64,000 nt of DNA from contig NC_088790.1 of the NCBI RefSeq assembly GCF_949628265.1, positions 8,312,545-8,376,544 on the forward strand, given 5' to 3'. The position numbers and the translations under genes were made by a program. This DNA comes from Cloeon dipterum (Eukaryota; Arthropoda; Insecta; Ephemeroptera; Baetidae). Under the pieces are notes generated by a model. It saw only the letters and a program-made list of their open reading frames with translations. It was not told the DNA's origin and searched no databases. Position 1 is the first letter of the stretch. Every line of letters starts with the position of its first letter. Positions 36,456-62,836 of the stretch are shown here, one piece after another.

Positions 36456-37305
36456 CTTATTGCTCTGTTGACTGAATATATTTTTTTTCACTCTCTGTGC
36501 ACAGACTGGAGGCATGAACTTTGAAATGATTGAAGTAACCAGCTGTATGATTGTGTAACTATATACAAGCAAATAATACCCTAATTAATTAAACGTTTAA
36601 AAATTAATTGAACTTTCTATTTATATTATGTTCATGGAATCGTCTGGGATAATTTGGACCAGGGTTACATTTTGCTTACCACCCTGTTTTTTTCCACTCA
36701 ATTTTTACAAATTTCTTGAGCAAGAAATTAATTTGTTCCATTTTTCTTCAGTGAACTCTAAAATTTCGGTTGGGAGTGCTCAAAATTTCCGCCAATGTGC
36801 AGATATTTTCATCTGAATTTCGTAAATTTCCACTTTCCTGCCTCAATTTCTCCAAAAATTGTTCTTTTACAAATTTTCATGTCAAAGTTATAAATATGCT
36901 ATAATATTTAGTAAATTTTTGAAAAATAAAGTGCCTGCAAGTAACTGGTAAAAGTTGAAAAAACGCATTATGCCACTGCACTGCATTTAAAAAAAATCGA
37001 GTTTTTGCAACCTGCAAGTATTCGTTTTTGATTTTGATTAGAATTATTGGTTCATTGTTGATGATATTTTTCACCTTTGGTCACTTCCGGCAGGTGGCAG
37101 TAGTGAGAGCTTCACTCTCCTCAGGTGGCAGCACTGCTTTGTAAGTTTTGTTGAATTTTGAATCACTTCACCATACGGGCACACGTGCTATAAAAATGTT
37201 ACATTATCTGAATCTCAGTGCTAGAAACGCGCTCTGCGATTTTCTGCAGTAATTTTACAAAATCAAGGTTAATTGATCAGAACAGACGTTAGACAGTGGC
37301 CAAAG
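36456..37305. other. Intergenic; contains duplicate of the PDE6D 5' flank
   Basis: The first part holds the ENY2 3' UTR. From about 36628 the sequence matches, with gaps, the DNA upstream of PDE6D (from about 38573): shared marks include the TTCCGGCAGGTGGCAG block (37086 and 38814) and TTACAAAATCAAGGT before the start codon. Confidence 0.65.
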
Positions 37306-38253
37306 ATGCCTTCACCGTCAGAGAATATTTCAGCCCAGGTATTTGAAGAATTTAACTTTGTATATTATGTTAGGAAACTGGAATTTATCAAAGTGACTCT
37401 ATTTTCCTCAAAAGTAGTTATTTTATGAGGGTATGCTCGGAAGTTTTGGCCCTATTTTCACCAAAAAAGCTTCGGAGCAACACTTCAATCAGTTTTAAAT
37501 TTATGACGAATTGCTTGGAGTCACAAAACTGAATTGATTTAAATAATCAGCGGCTTTAATTGCGATGGACTGCTTTGGTTAATTCATGAAAGAGCTAAAG
37601 GAAAACTAATATTTTTTAAATCCATTTATTATGCAATAATATTTGGTAATTTGTTTCGAACTTGTTGAATAACGCCGATTTAAAATTTCAGCTGCCAAAC
37701 CATGGAGAAGGCCAGACTATAAGGAATCCGACTCAAGGAAGTACGGGGAAGTGAAAGGTTAAATATTTCGTCTGTGTGTTTATCATACATCCTTTAAATT
37801 GTACTTTTTTCAGTCGAAAAAATCAGAGAAAAATTGACTGAGCCACAAATGAAAGAAATAAGAGATAAGTATACGGCGAAGTATGGATACTTGGATACCT
37901 GCTGGGCACTTGAGTGCATATACGATATGGAAAAGAATGAAGATGGAACGGAGAGTGCTGAATAGCTCAAATGAGCTGACTGAAACTGCGAAAACTAGGC
38001 AAACAAAAGAAGAAGCAGAAAGCAAAAGTTTGATCAGAGTGAAATCTGAATATTATATTTTCATACGCAATAGAACAACCTGTTGTAGAACAATAAAGTC
38101 ACGAAAGCAGAAGAAGCGGAAGGCTACCAAGGCGACAAATCTCTAGACAAGATCCTCAAGTATATCGGCATAGATGACAAGTCTGACCATGAACAGACAA
38201 GTACTAAAAAGAATAAGAAAATGATGGGTTCCAAGAAAAACAAGCCAACCTAA
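37306..38253 (+). pseudogene. Chimeric duplicate: PDE6D-like first exon plus decayed copy of the 41-44 kb gene
   Basis: Exon 1 (37306-37338) begins MPSPSE and is a copy of the PDE6D first exon (MPSRSE) with its 5' flank. From the first intron onward (about 37339) the sequence instead matches the gene at 41233-44596. Exon 2 starts at 37692 but runs into TGA at 37752-37754 in the expected frame. Exon 3 encodes KYGYLDTCWALECIYDMEK and then hits TAG; the intact copy has KYGYLDPWALECLHDMEK and reads on. The last exon keeps an open frame (KAEEAEGYQGDKSLDKIL) to the stop at 38251-38253, and AATAAA follows at 38345. Two frame breaks argue for a pseudogene; unusual splicing that avoids them cannot be fully excluded. 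Confidence 0.65.
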
Positions 38254-38344
38254 GATGCGACTCAATAGGAAGGAAGATTTATAATTGTGTACAACTCATA
38301 TGTTCCTAAATAACTGACCATAAATTAATATTTTTTATCATGTT

Positions 38345-38350
38345 AATAAA
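38345..38350 (+). terminator. Poly(A) signal of the chimeric duplicate
   Basis: AATAAA lies about 90 nt after the last in-frame stop (38251-38253), so 3' processing could still occur if the locus is transcribed. Confidence 0.4.
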
Positions 38351-38549
38351 ACCTTTTTATGCATTAAACCATCAGTCTACTGCTTAAGCTAACCAGGTGT
38401 CATTCCTTAATATGATCCACTCCCTCAAAGACGGCAAGGCAAAAGAGCCACCTGAGGTGCAAGGTTTGCGTTTGGGCGAAGAGACGAAATTCCTCTAGCA
38501 GATAAGCGGCATGAAATTTGAAAATTACCCTTATGAATTAAATATTTGA

Positions 38550-38965
38550 AAAAATTGAACACTGTTTATTTCATGTGCATGTATGTATGAAAACGTCCGG
38601 AGTAATTATTTGGACTTGCAATAGGTTATTTAATAAGTGTTCGCTGAAAAATATTGCAAATTTTTTTAAATACCGCAGCATATCACAATTTTATATTAAT
38701 CCTTTTTATTTAACAGCCAAGCATTCTCAAAAATTCATTACTAATAACAGAATTGGTTTATAGTTCGATAAAAGATGAGTGCCACACTTAATGACATTTT
38801 TCACCTTAAGTCGATTCCGGCAGGTGGCAGCACTGCTTTTGTTGATTTACTTATTCACTTGACCAGGTGCTTTCGCAGTGTTAGAGAATGCTCTGTTGTT
38901 TTCTGCATTAATTTTTACAAAATCAAGGTGTATTGATCATAACAGACGTCGGACAGTGGCCGAAG
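38550..38965 (+). promoter_or_regulatory. PDE6D promoter and 5' UTR (duplicated upstream)
   Basis: The last 400 bp before the PDE6D start is the source, or sister copy, of the block at about 36628-37305. Conserved pieces are GGCAGGTGGCAG, TTTTCTGCA, TTACAAAATCAAGGT and GACAGTGGCC immediately upstream of the ATG. Conservation between the copies shows common origin, not function by itself. Confidence 0.5.
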
Positions 38966-39828
<863 letters not shown>

Positions 39829-41232
39829 ACAGCCAGACCTGACAATGACTATAATGTGCAAAAAATGGATTTTCTACCTAAGTGGGACCACTTTAAGTTT
39901 GATTAGTGATTTAATTTCGCCCAAAATGCTGATAAGTTTTTGGCTTTTCGTTCTCCGTGTATGGTTTTTCACGTTTACAATGCCTGTTTAAATGTCGAAA
40001 ACAGGACTGAGCCATGTGTCTTTCTACCCCACTAATTTTCTTAAGTTATCTGAGTCAGGAATATTGATGTAACCATTACCGAGTGAAATCACCAGCACAT
40101 ACCGTTTGGAATTTCATAAAATATTAAGACACAAACTTGCACGTAAATTAAGTGCAGTCAAAACTCGAACTCAAGAATCACATAGCTGCTTCATTTAGTG
40201 CTTTAAAATTGAGCGCAGCTATCTTGGAGTTAAATTGCTCCTTGTGTTTGTTCCTGGCGCATGTGTTTAATTGCATAAAGAAAAATTTGCAGTTTAAAGT
40301 TTCATTGTTTTTATTTTATTTACATGTCCATCTCTAGTCTTATAAGTGTAACTGTTCACATTTCACTGATATTGATCAAATAAAATAAAAACATGAATAG
40401 CAATTGAATTTCTATCAAACCTCAATGATAACTTTACAATTTTAGGGGGTAACTAAAAATTGAACATTTTTTTTCAATACCTGAGACTAGAGAAAATCAA
40501 TTGACATAATTTATTTCACATCAGAAATTCATCAGGCGTCATTTATCAGCAAAAAACTTATGACCAGTCAGTCAGTCGCTTCATCTTTCTCTCAAAACGC
40601 TCAAAGGTCATAAGAGTCCCTTTAAGAGCTTTATTTGATCTTTATATTTTTGCATTAGACATTAAAAACCAGTGCGTCATGGAGTCCATTCTCCCCCCAC
40701 TCTGCCACAGAATTAGGAAATATTAAAAAGCACATTCATTGCGGGGCAATCACAAGAATATGTCGGCCACTTGAATTAATTTTTTCTGTCGTCGAATTTT
40801 TGTGGTGAGAAATAGCATTGTTAGCCTGAATTCCTTCACCACGTACTTCCAAACTTGCTCAAAATCGCACCATTCCGGCAATTTATTGGTTGTGACAAAC
40901 ATTTATATGCCGCATTTTTGTGCGTTGAGAATTGCATGCTTAAAATTTTCTAGTTCCTAGTTCGCATTTTTGTCGCGGCTGAAATGCTTTCTCGGCTGCT
41001 CAGCTCTAACAGCGAAGTCATCAAATCTCGAATCTCGACATGGTTCCAAGAGTCAAGGCGTTAGCAAGCGTTGCTTAACTCAATTTTATCCCTCCGAAAG
41101 TACAATCTTTGGCCTGATTGTATTCCAGTTGTTGGTAAATACGATTTTTAAATAAGAAGAGCTTCAGCTTAAATTTGTATTCCGAAAAAATATTTTTTTA
41201 GACGCTCCCCGAAGGCAGATTTGGATGCGAGA
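39829..41232. other. Intergenic between PDE6D and the charged-protein gene
   Basis: AT-rich DNA with the PDE6D 3' UTR. A double AATAAA-like run lies at about 40378. I find no exon or RNA gene. Confidence 0.5.
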
Positions 41233-44200
41233 ATGCCTTCGGAGGGCGACGATGTGCAGTTTGAACCTGCTGCCTCCACTGGACAGGTATATCCTAGTTT
41301 TGCAAAATTTTATATATTTCAGGCTCACTTGGAAATAGAGACACGCTTAAATTTCAAATCGAAACAATGCTGGAGTTTTTGGATTAGACTTATTCTGAAA
41401 ATGAAAAAATAAATGGACTGTCTTTAATTCATCTGGTTCCCAAAAGAGGTTTTAATAAATAATATGCTGCGAAAATTTGAAGATATTAAGAATTATATAA
41501 CAAAATCCTTGATTTTCAACCCAAGTATTTAAAGAATTTAACTTGGTATGTTACGAAACTGGAATTTATCGTAGTGACTCCCCTTTATTAATTTGCTCAA
41601 GAGTAAATATGAGGGTATGTTTATAAGTTTTTGCCCCATTTTCACGAAAAGCAACAGTTCAATATTTAAATATTTTTCGATTGGATTCACAGAACGGAAT
41701 TGATTTAAATAATCAGCTGCCTGAATTGCGATGGACTTAGCTTAATTCACCGAAGAACTAAAGGAAAACTAATATTTTTTAAATCCATTTATTATGCAAT
41801 AATATTTTGTAATTTGTTTTAAACTTGTTGATTAACATCGATTGAAAATTTCAGGAGCCGAACTCTGGAGAAGGAAGAAAGTACGAGGAAGTGACAGGTT
41901 AATATTTTGACTGTGAGCTTATTGTCATGTCCTTTAAATTGTACTTTTTTTCAGTCATACAAATCAGACCAAAATTGGATGAATCCCAACAGATTGCTCT
42001 AAGAAAAAAGCTTGAGCCGAAATATGGATACTTGGATCCCTGGGCACTTGAGTGCTTACACGATATGGAAAAGGATAAAGAAAATGCAGAAAATCCAGAA
42101 ATACCTGGAGAAGATACAGATATTGCTGGTGAAAAAGATGATAGTTCCATGCAGGCATCAAATAAGCAGACTAAAACGGCAAGAACTAGCAAACAAGGAA
42201 AGAAGAAGTCACAACCAAAGGTTCGATCAGAGTGAAAACTGAATATTATTTTCATACGCGCAATGAAACCTCCTGGTTTAGGTCGAAATTTCAAAAGCGG
42301 AAGACGTTAAAGGCTTTCTAGGTGACCAAGCTTTGGAAAAAATCTTACTGAATATAAATGGCAAGTCTAATGATGAACAGACGCCAGTTAAGAAAAAGAA
42401 ATGGCAGCCCCCCAAAGATGCGCCTCAAAATGAAAGTGATGAGGAAGAGGAAGACAAGGGAAAGGAGCCTCCTTCTTCCGAGGCTTTTGCTGATACTTCT
42501 GACAATAATAATAAAGTTGATCCTGAGATAAAGACGCCTGAGCTTCCCCAACCTGAGCCCACTCCTGATGAAGACAACAGTTCACGCATGCCATGGAATG
42601 TGCAACAAAAGAAAAGGCAAAAGCTGAAGAAAAATGACGCACCTTCCGTGCAAAGTACTCAGGGACCGACACAAGGTGCGCAGCCTCCATTTCCGCAAAG
42701 AGAAAACGCAAAAAAAGGACAGTTTGATGCACCAAATACAAAACCTGTGCTCCCTCTGCCAAAAATTTCTCCTGCCAGATTGCCTTCGAGAGAAGTCCAG
42801 CCAGAACATTCATACTCTGCTGTGCTACAGCCTGGTAAATATTATGTCAATAAAAAAGAGTCAACCAATTACATACATTCAATCAATAGCTAGAGAACTG
42901 GGACAAGGAGATGGAGAGAACAACCAATCTCCAGAGGAAAAGAATTTGCAATGTAGCCAGAAACTTGAGGCTGACTTCACCTTTCAAATTGGCCCAGAAG
43001 TTAACGAAAGTGATCACAAAGTTGAAACCCCTGAGGAAAAGGATTTGAGAAGTAGCCAGAAACTTGAGGCTCAAAATGGCCCAGAAGTTGATGTCCAAGA
43101 TAAAAATAATGAAAACCCACAGGCTCAAGGTAAGATTGTTGATAGAACAGTCAAAAGACGAAAGTTAAATCTGTAATTAAAGGAGATGGAGAGGACAACC
43201 AATCTCCAGAGAAGAAAGAATTTGAAGGTAGCCAGAGAGTTGAGGCTGGCTCCACCTTTCAAATTGGCCCAGAAGTTAACGAAAGTGATCACAAAGTTGA
43301 AACCCCTGAGGAAAAGGATTTGAGAAGTAGCCAGAAACTTGAGGCTCAAAATGGCCCAGAAGTTGATGTCCAAGATAAAAATAATGAAAACCCACAGGCT
43401 CAAGGTAAGATTGTTGATAGAACAGTCAAAAGACGAAAGTTAAATCTGTAATTAAAGGAGATGGAGAGGACAACCAATCTCCAGAGGAAAAGAATTTGCA
43501 ATGTAGCCAGAAACTTGAGGCTGACTCCACCTTTCAAATTGGCCCAGAAGTTAACGAAAGTGATCACAAAGTTGAAAACCCTGAGGATCAAGGTAAATAT
43601 ATGTCAATAAAAAGAGTCGAACAACCAATTCCAGAAATTAAATCTGTAGTTCAAGTAATGGAGGCTGACAAAGTGCTTAAACAGGACCCAAATTCTAATG
43701 AGTCAAGAGTTGAGGAAGACGACCAATCACAAAAAGAGGATTCTGACCAGTCTGAAGGTTCGTCAGGCGACCCAAGTGAGGATGAGGAACCTTATAATGA
43801 AGAGCCAGATTTTATTGAGTCAGATTTTAATGAGCCAGTTACCCCGTTGGCAGAAACCATGGGAAACTACAAATTTTCTGATGAGGGAAACTTCTCCTCA
43901 GAGGAAACAGAGCTTCCACTGCCAACTAACGTTCTAGCCAGAACCTCAGGGACTCAGCAAAGACAAGAATTGAAAGTTATGCCCCCAAGAGATGATGAAA
44001 ACCAAGTTCCAGCCATGCCTCCACCAATGGGACGCCACGAGAAGGACCGCAATGAAGCCCAGGGACATGGCGTTTCTAAATCAAAGACGCCACCAAAAAT
44101 AAAAACTGAGCGAGCCCCTGCTCAGTCTGGACACGAACCGTCAGAAGATGAAGACAGACGAGAAAGTTCTGGCAACAATCGTTCTAAAACCAAGACGCTG

Positions 44201-44596
44201 AAGAAAAGAAAAACTGGGCAACCCCCTGCTCAGTTTGGGGACAAATTGTCAGAGTGCAAAGACAGACGAGAGAGGCAACAAAACGCTGACAACAATCGTC
44301 CTAAATCTAAGTCGCCGCCAAAAAGAGAGACCAAGCAAAACCTTAGTCAGTCTAGAGATGAATCAGAGGAGGAGAGTGAGCCTCAAGATAAATATGAAGA
44401 AGACCAAGTGAATGATGAGCATTACAACCTCAATAAACGCAGAGACGAGCGAAGGAAGGATTCAAATGGAGACCAATCCAATAGTGACACCAGAGGAAGC
44501 AGAAATCAAAATGGTTTCATGATAAAAATTGCCTTTGAGATCGAGATTTCCGCCCCTGGCATGGAAATTAAGTTCAGTAAATCCAACAGCAATTGA
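41233..44596 (+). CDS. Unrecognised highly charged protein with tandem exon repeats
   Basis: Exons 41233-41286, 41855-41897, 41955-42220, 42282-42834, 42908-43129, 43183-43404, 43458-44596; 2499 nt, 832 aa. I do not recognise the family. The only compact, possibly folded part is residues about 30-75, with LRKKLEPKYGYLDPWALECL; this is also the part kept in the upstream duplicate. A second conserved piece is DVKGFLGDQALEKILLNI. The rest is low-complexity, rich in E, D, K, S, Q and P, and probably disordered, with K-rich patches that could act as nuclear localisation signals. Exons 5, 6 and 7 start with the same sequence (GDGEDNQSPEEK type); exons 5 and 6 are both 222 nt and are followed by near-identical 53-nt introns. 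A further 63-nt intron (43593-43655) is possible; it is in frame and stop-free. The start (MPSEGDD) was chosen as the first ATG of the exon. Confidence 0.7.
42908..43592 (+). repeat. Tandem repeat of a 275-bp exon-plus-intron unit (2.5 copies)
   Basis: Units start at 42908, 43183 and 43458, exactly 275 bp apart. Each full unit is 222 nt of exon plus a 53-nt intron, and the third is cut after about 135 nt. The units are nearly identical; the main differences lie early in unit 2 (GEDNQSPEKKEFEG against GENNQSPEEKNLQC). Inside a unit a shorter SQKLEA-GPEV motif also occurs twice. Confidence 0.9.
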
Positions 44597-44890
44597 CCTT
44601 GGAAGTCGAGTCAAACGATGGCTCTTAAGCATGAGCCATTTTAGATTTTAAGTCAACTATAGTGACAATTTTCCACTTAAGGAAGCGAGCATTCAATTTT
44701 TAGCATTTAAGTGTATAATATGATACTCAACATGACCTGCGAAGCTTTTCAAATGTAAAATTATATACATTTTAGGAATGTAATTTCAAATTAACTGCAT
44801 GCATACTTTTCTAGTATTAGCATTTCTGAAATCACAGTTGTAAACTTATCGGCTTAATGGAATTATATTTTTAGTTGAATTGGCTTGAAT

Positions 44891-44896
44891 AATAAA
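44891..44896 (+). terminator. Poly(A) signal of the charged-protein gene
   Basis: AATAAA about 295 nt after the stop codon at 44594-44596. It is the first canonical hexamer downstream, with further AATAAA-like runs shortly after. Confidence 0.45.
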
Positions 44897-46901
44897 TATC
44901 TTAATCTTAATATAATAATAAATCTTAATAAAGCAGGAAAAGCTAATTTTTATTTACAACTTTTCCCACAAAAGAATGATGTTTGTTGTAAGATTATAAC
45001 AATATTTTAAACGTGACGTTTGACAGTGCTTAACAGCCCGAAGGGTCGGAAGACATTTTATGCTCCTGCACTTTTTAATTTTTGACCCTTTTCACTGGCG
45101 GCTGCCCACGTGACGCAAAATTTGCTGGCTGTCGTGGCGCCTCTAATCCTCTACTGCTGATAACTCTCAAATTTACAAAAAGAAATTTTCCAGAAATACG
45201 AATCAAGAGACGAAATCCCCTCGATCGCCTTATGGAGGACAAGACTATCCCGCATATGTAATAGTTAATCAGCGAGGGTTGCATAACGGCTGAAATTACT
45301 TTCTAAAAATAGGATATCTGAATTTTTTAAATAATCTACTTTCCCGTATTTCTATGAGAGCATTCACATCCTACCCCCTTCACTTCTAATAAAAGACAAT
45401 TTTCTTTGCAGCATTAATAAATTGACTGATCCATCGCTCTACTGAATCTGAAATAGATTTACAAAATACTCTTTCATAAAAACCAAATGAATGAACACTA
45501 AAACACGGTTAAATTGGAGAAGCAATATTTTATTTTATTAAATCCAGTGTTCAACAAAACAGACGAAAATTTTAGCAGACATTTTGAGATTTTTCAAAAA
45601 TAAGGGGATTTGATTTGGTAAAAGGCCGACAGCACTGAAATTTCGAGATTGAAAACAAGTTTTCACCCACCAACTGCAATAGTTGTGTGATAAAGAGTAC
45701 AAATTTTCGTTACCTGATAACATTATTTCTCCTTGCACGGATTGCAATGGTGAGAGTACACATGAAAGACTTAAACGTTCCATGCAAGTTGGCGAACGGA
45801 ACCTTCGCAAATCAACAGAAGAAAGCTGTCTCCAGAGTTTTTTAACATTTATTTTGCATCATGTTTACATATTTTCAATCTGCAATAGATCTTGCGACGT
45901 TTTTTCCACTTCAAGAGCGACAACTGTAAGTTTATTTTGCAGTTCGGTATTTTGATATATCGTAAGAGGGAGTGTGGGGGGAGGGGGAGAGGAATCGGGG
46001 TCGTTGAAGTTTCCAAGTTGTACAAGTCGGGAAGAATTAGGCCAAAAGTTTTCACGGGCAGCCAAAATTTCTATGGGCAATTTGTCTCCAAACACTCGGA
46101 AGCAATCCATACATTTGACGCGTTCACAACCCCGCGAGAGGGGACACGATCCTTTTAAAAGTTCATTCTCTGCTGAATACGGACGTAACAGGGGGCCGGG
46201 CGGGGGGAGCAGTGTAAGCAACCTTTTGCGGGGCGCGCGCGCGCGAAACGAAATGGCACCTGCGAATGGAACCCGCGATCACAACAAAAATAGATTATGC
46301 GGTATCTTTTGATCGCTTGTACTGCATATATTTATATTACACACAAGTTGATGCAGCTCGGCGGCGCATAGGTGCCTGGATGGAGTGGGAAATGATATTA
46401 ACAACTGTCGAGGGGCGCCCGAGAGCAAGACTCGAGATTGTCAGGGGAGGGTTCGACAACGGGGGCAGGGGGGCTCCTTATTGGCGCTCTCGGGGTGATC
46501 AGTGCGGAACCCAATTTGCAACGGAAACAATAGACGTCACACGGATGATGTATCATTTTTTCTCGCAACAGGTGAATAATGAATGTTATGTTAACACTGT
46601 AAGTTTCCATTCTGATATCGTGTTTTGTTTCAAGTGTGAAGTGTTTGTGTGTTTTTGTGTGTGTTTATGTGTGATATTTTTCACTTTTTATCTTAATTTG
46701 ATTACTCTTTTTGTGTTTTTGTTTTTATCGTCATCCCAGTCTTACAACAAAAAGTAGTTGATTCTAAACGAATGATATTTCTACGTTTTGAGAGGTTCAA
46801 ATCGTGAATTGAGAGTGACAATCTTTTTCTTTAGTACAACGTAAGGAATGATTTAAAGACAAAATCAGAAAACCGTATTCAAATCTGAGAAACACAATGG
46901 T

Positions 46902-46930
46902 TGGTAGGTAGGTAGGCAGGCAGGCAGACA
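46902..46930. repeat. GGTA/GGCA tetranucleotide microsatellite
   Basis: Tandem GGTA units pass into GGCA units. It is short, in non-coding DNA, and likely variable in length. Confidence 0.7.
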
Positions 46931-48561
46931 AATCGTAGTATAAAATTTGTTTTCTTCCAACAGAATAAATTAACGGCATTCAAGAGTAAAACATGGGTTA
47001 CAAGTTTGAAACACGCATTTGTGTTCACCATTCTCGGTTCTTTTAAGTATATTGTCTCATCTCTTGCAGCGAATTCGGTTAGTCTGCGTTTTCTCTGGCA
47101 TGACACGCAACAATCAGTGACTTTATCAACAGCAAAAGTCCAGTCGGGCGGGGGATTATTTTCTTCTCGCATATTGCTAGAATTAGCAGCACTTGGATCG
47201 ATTAATTTCATTACGGGCTCAAGTGTGAGAGAGTTACTCTTATTGCTCTTGGTGTCATCCCACTTTATGGACTAGTATGACCAGATATTCGCAAAATCTC
47301 ATTGGTCGTGATTGAAAAAACAAATTTTAACCAAATACGTAACTATGCAATCAATCTGTTACAATCTACTTGCATTCATTTACGTCCTCGGCCGCACAGG
47401 AGCCAAAATTGTTTTCGCACAGCAAAAGTCTATTTTCACTTCAACAATTTCTTTCAATGAACGGAGGAACCTTTCAACTTTTCGTAACACGCTGCGTCTC
47501 TCAGTGTTCCGTGTGTGTTAAGCAGTACTTTTTTTCTCATTCGCAATTATCACAAGGCCACGACGACGTAACACTAACTCGAGTTCGAATGGCTGGCCGC
47601 CTTGGCGTGGTAGCAGCAGATGCAACGATTATTTTTGTGTTTTACTCTCGCTCGCTCGTACGAGGGAACAGGAACACAACACACTGCTCTGGAGTCCGTC
47701 ATCTTGAAATGACCGGCGGTAGGAAAATTTCGACCAGCAAGTGACCCATGCCAGAGGTAGTAGTCTGTCCTCAACTTTCACTAGGGACAAAACCACGAGA
47801 TGTTTCGGTTGCTCGAACCTGCCGTGCTGAGTTCAAGTTCGGTGTCATGCCAGGCTGAGGGGGAAAAACCAGAGATATTATTAATGCAAAATCGTCGCCA
47901 GCTCAAGGCACCCTGAATCTAGGTAGATCAGAGATCTACAAGACAGCACCAAATTTGTTTTTAAACTAGTGGCTTATGGAATACAAGATATATAATCGAG
48001 TAGCTTGTGGTTGGCAACTCATAGGTCGAAGATTTTAGTACCAAAATCGACATCCATTCATATTAATCATGAACATTTATTAGACGACACCGATTTCTTT
48101 AATGTATTGTGTTTGCTGAGCCAAATTAATATTTTTAGTTTGGAATGGCATTAAAAAATCACTAAAGTTTCAAGAAAGTCATATTTAAGATGATGCATTT
48201 CTAAATTAGTGCAAACTTTAAATATTGAGTATATTTTTTATTTAATTTAGATGGATGATTTCAGATAACAATTTACCTAATTTTGGGTAATTCATTATTA
48301 GCAATGTTATTAAATTTTTTTTTAGAAAATATCCTTAGATGAAACTGGAAAATTTATATTTGCATATACGATCAGAGAGTTTAAAGTTGATCAGAGATAC
48401 AAATAATATAATTAATTTGATACTTCCATCATTCGTGTCTCTGCACAGATCATTTAAAATTTCACCCTCTTAACCTTGCAAGAAAATATAAAGTTTCTAA
48501 AATTCCAAACATCAGGAATTTTTCTGAATTAGTTTTAACATCCTTCTTCATCGAACCAGGC

Positions 48562-48567
48562 TTTATT
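48562..48567 (-). terminator. Poly(A) signal of the 939-aa gene
   Basis: AATAAA on the minus strand about 115 nt after the stop codon at 48683-48685. Confidence 0.55.
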
Positions 48568-48682
48568 TCATAAATAAAAACGAAACAAACAAGTTCAGTG
48601 CCTTCAACAAAAGCAACAGTTAAATAAAGCAGTAGGATTTAATTTTAGGATGCAGCAAAAACTTGGAAAAAATAAATAGGGC

Positions 48683-62836
<14,154 letters not shown>

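Larger units (their letters stand above)
44597..48682. other. Gene-free stretch
   Basis: No exon with convincing splice signals or a recognisable protein was found here on either strand. It holds the 3' end of the charged-protein gene (AATAAA at 44891-44896), a GC-rich patch at about 46160-46250 with a short (GC)n run, and a GGTA/GGCA tetranucleotide repeat at 46902-46930. The longest open frames (for example 46266-46757) have no family resemblance. Confidence 0.5.

Noticed and set aside
42634-43176. Alternative-frame open reading frame across exon 4 and unit 1
   Set aside because: The spliced frame joins all three repeat units in phase and gives a consistent protein; this frame reads through introns and stops inside one.
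46266-46757. 163-codon open frame in the gene-free stretch
   Set aside because: The second half is a low-complexity Cys/Val/Phe run from GT-rich DNA and no family resemblance is seen.
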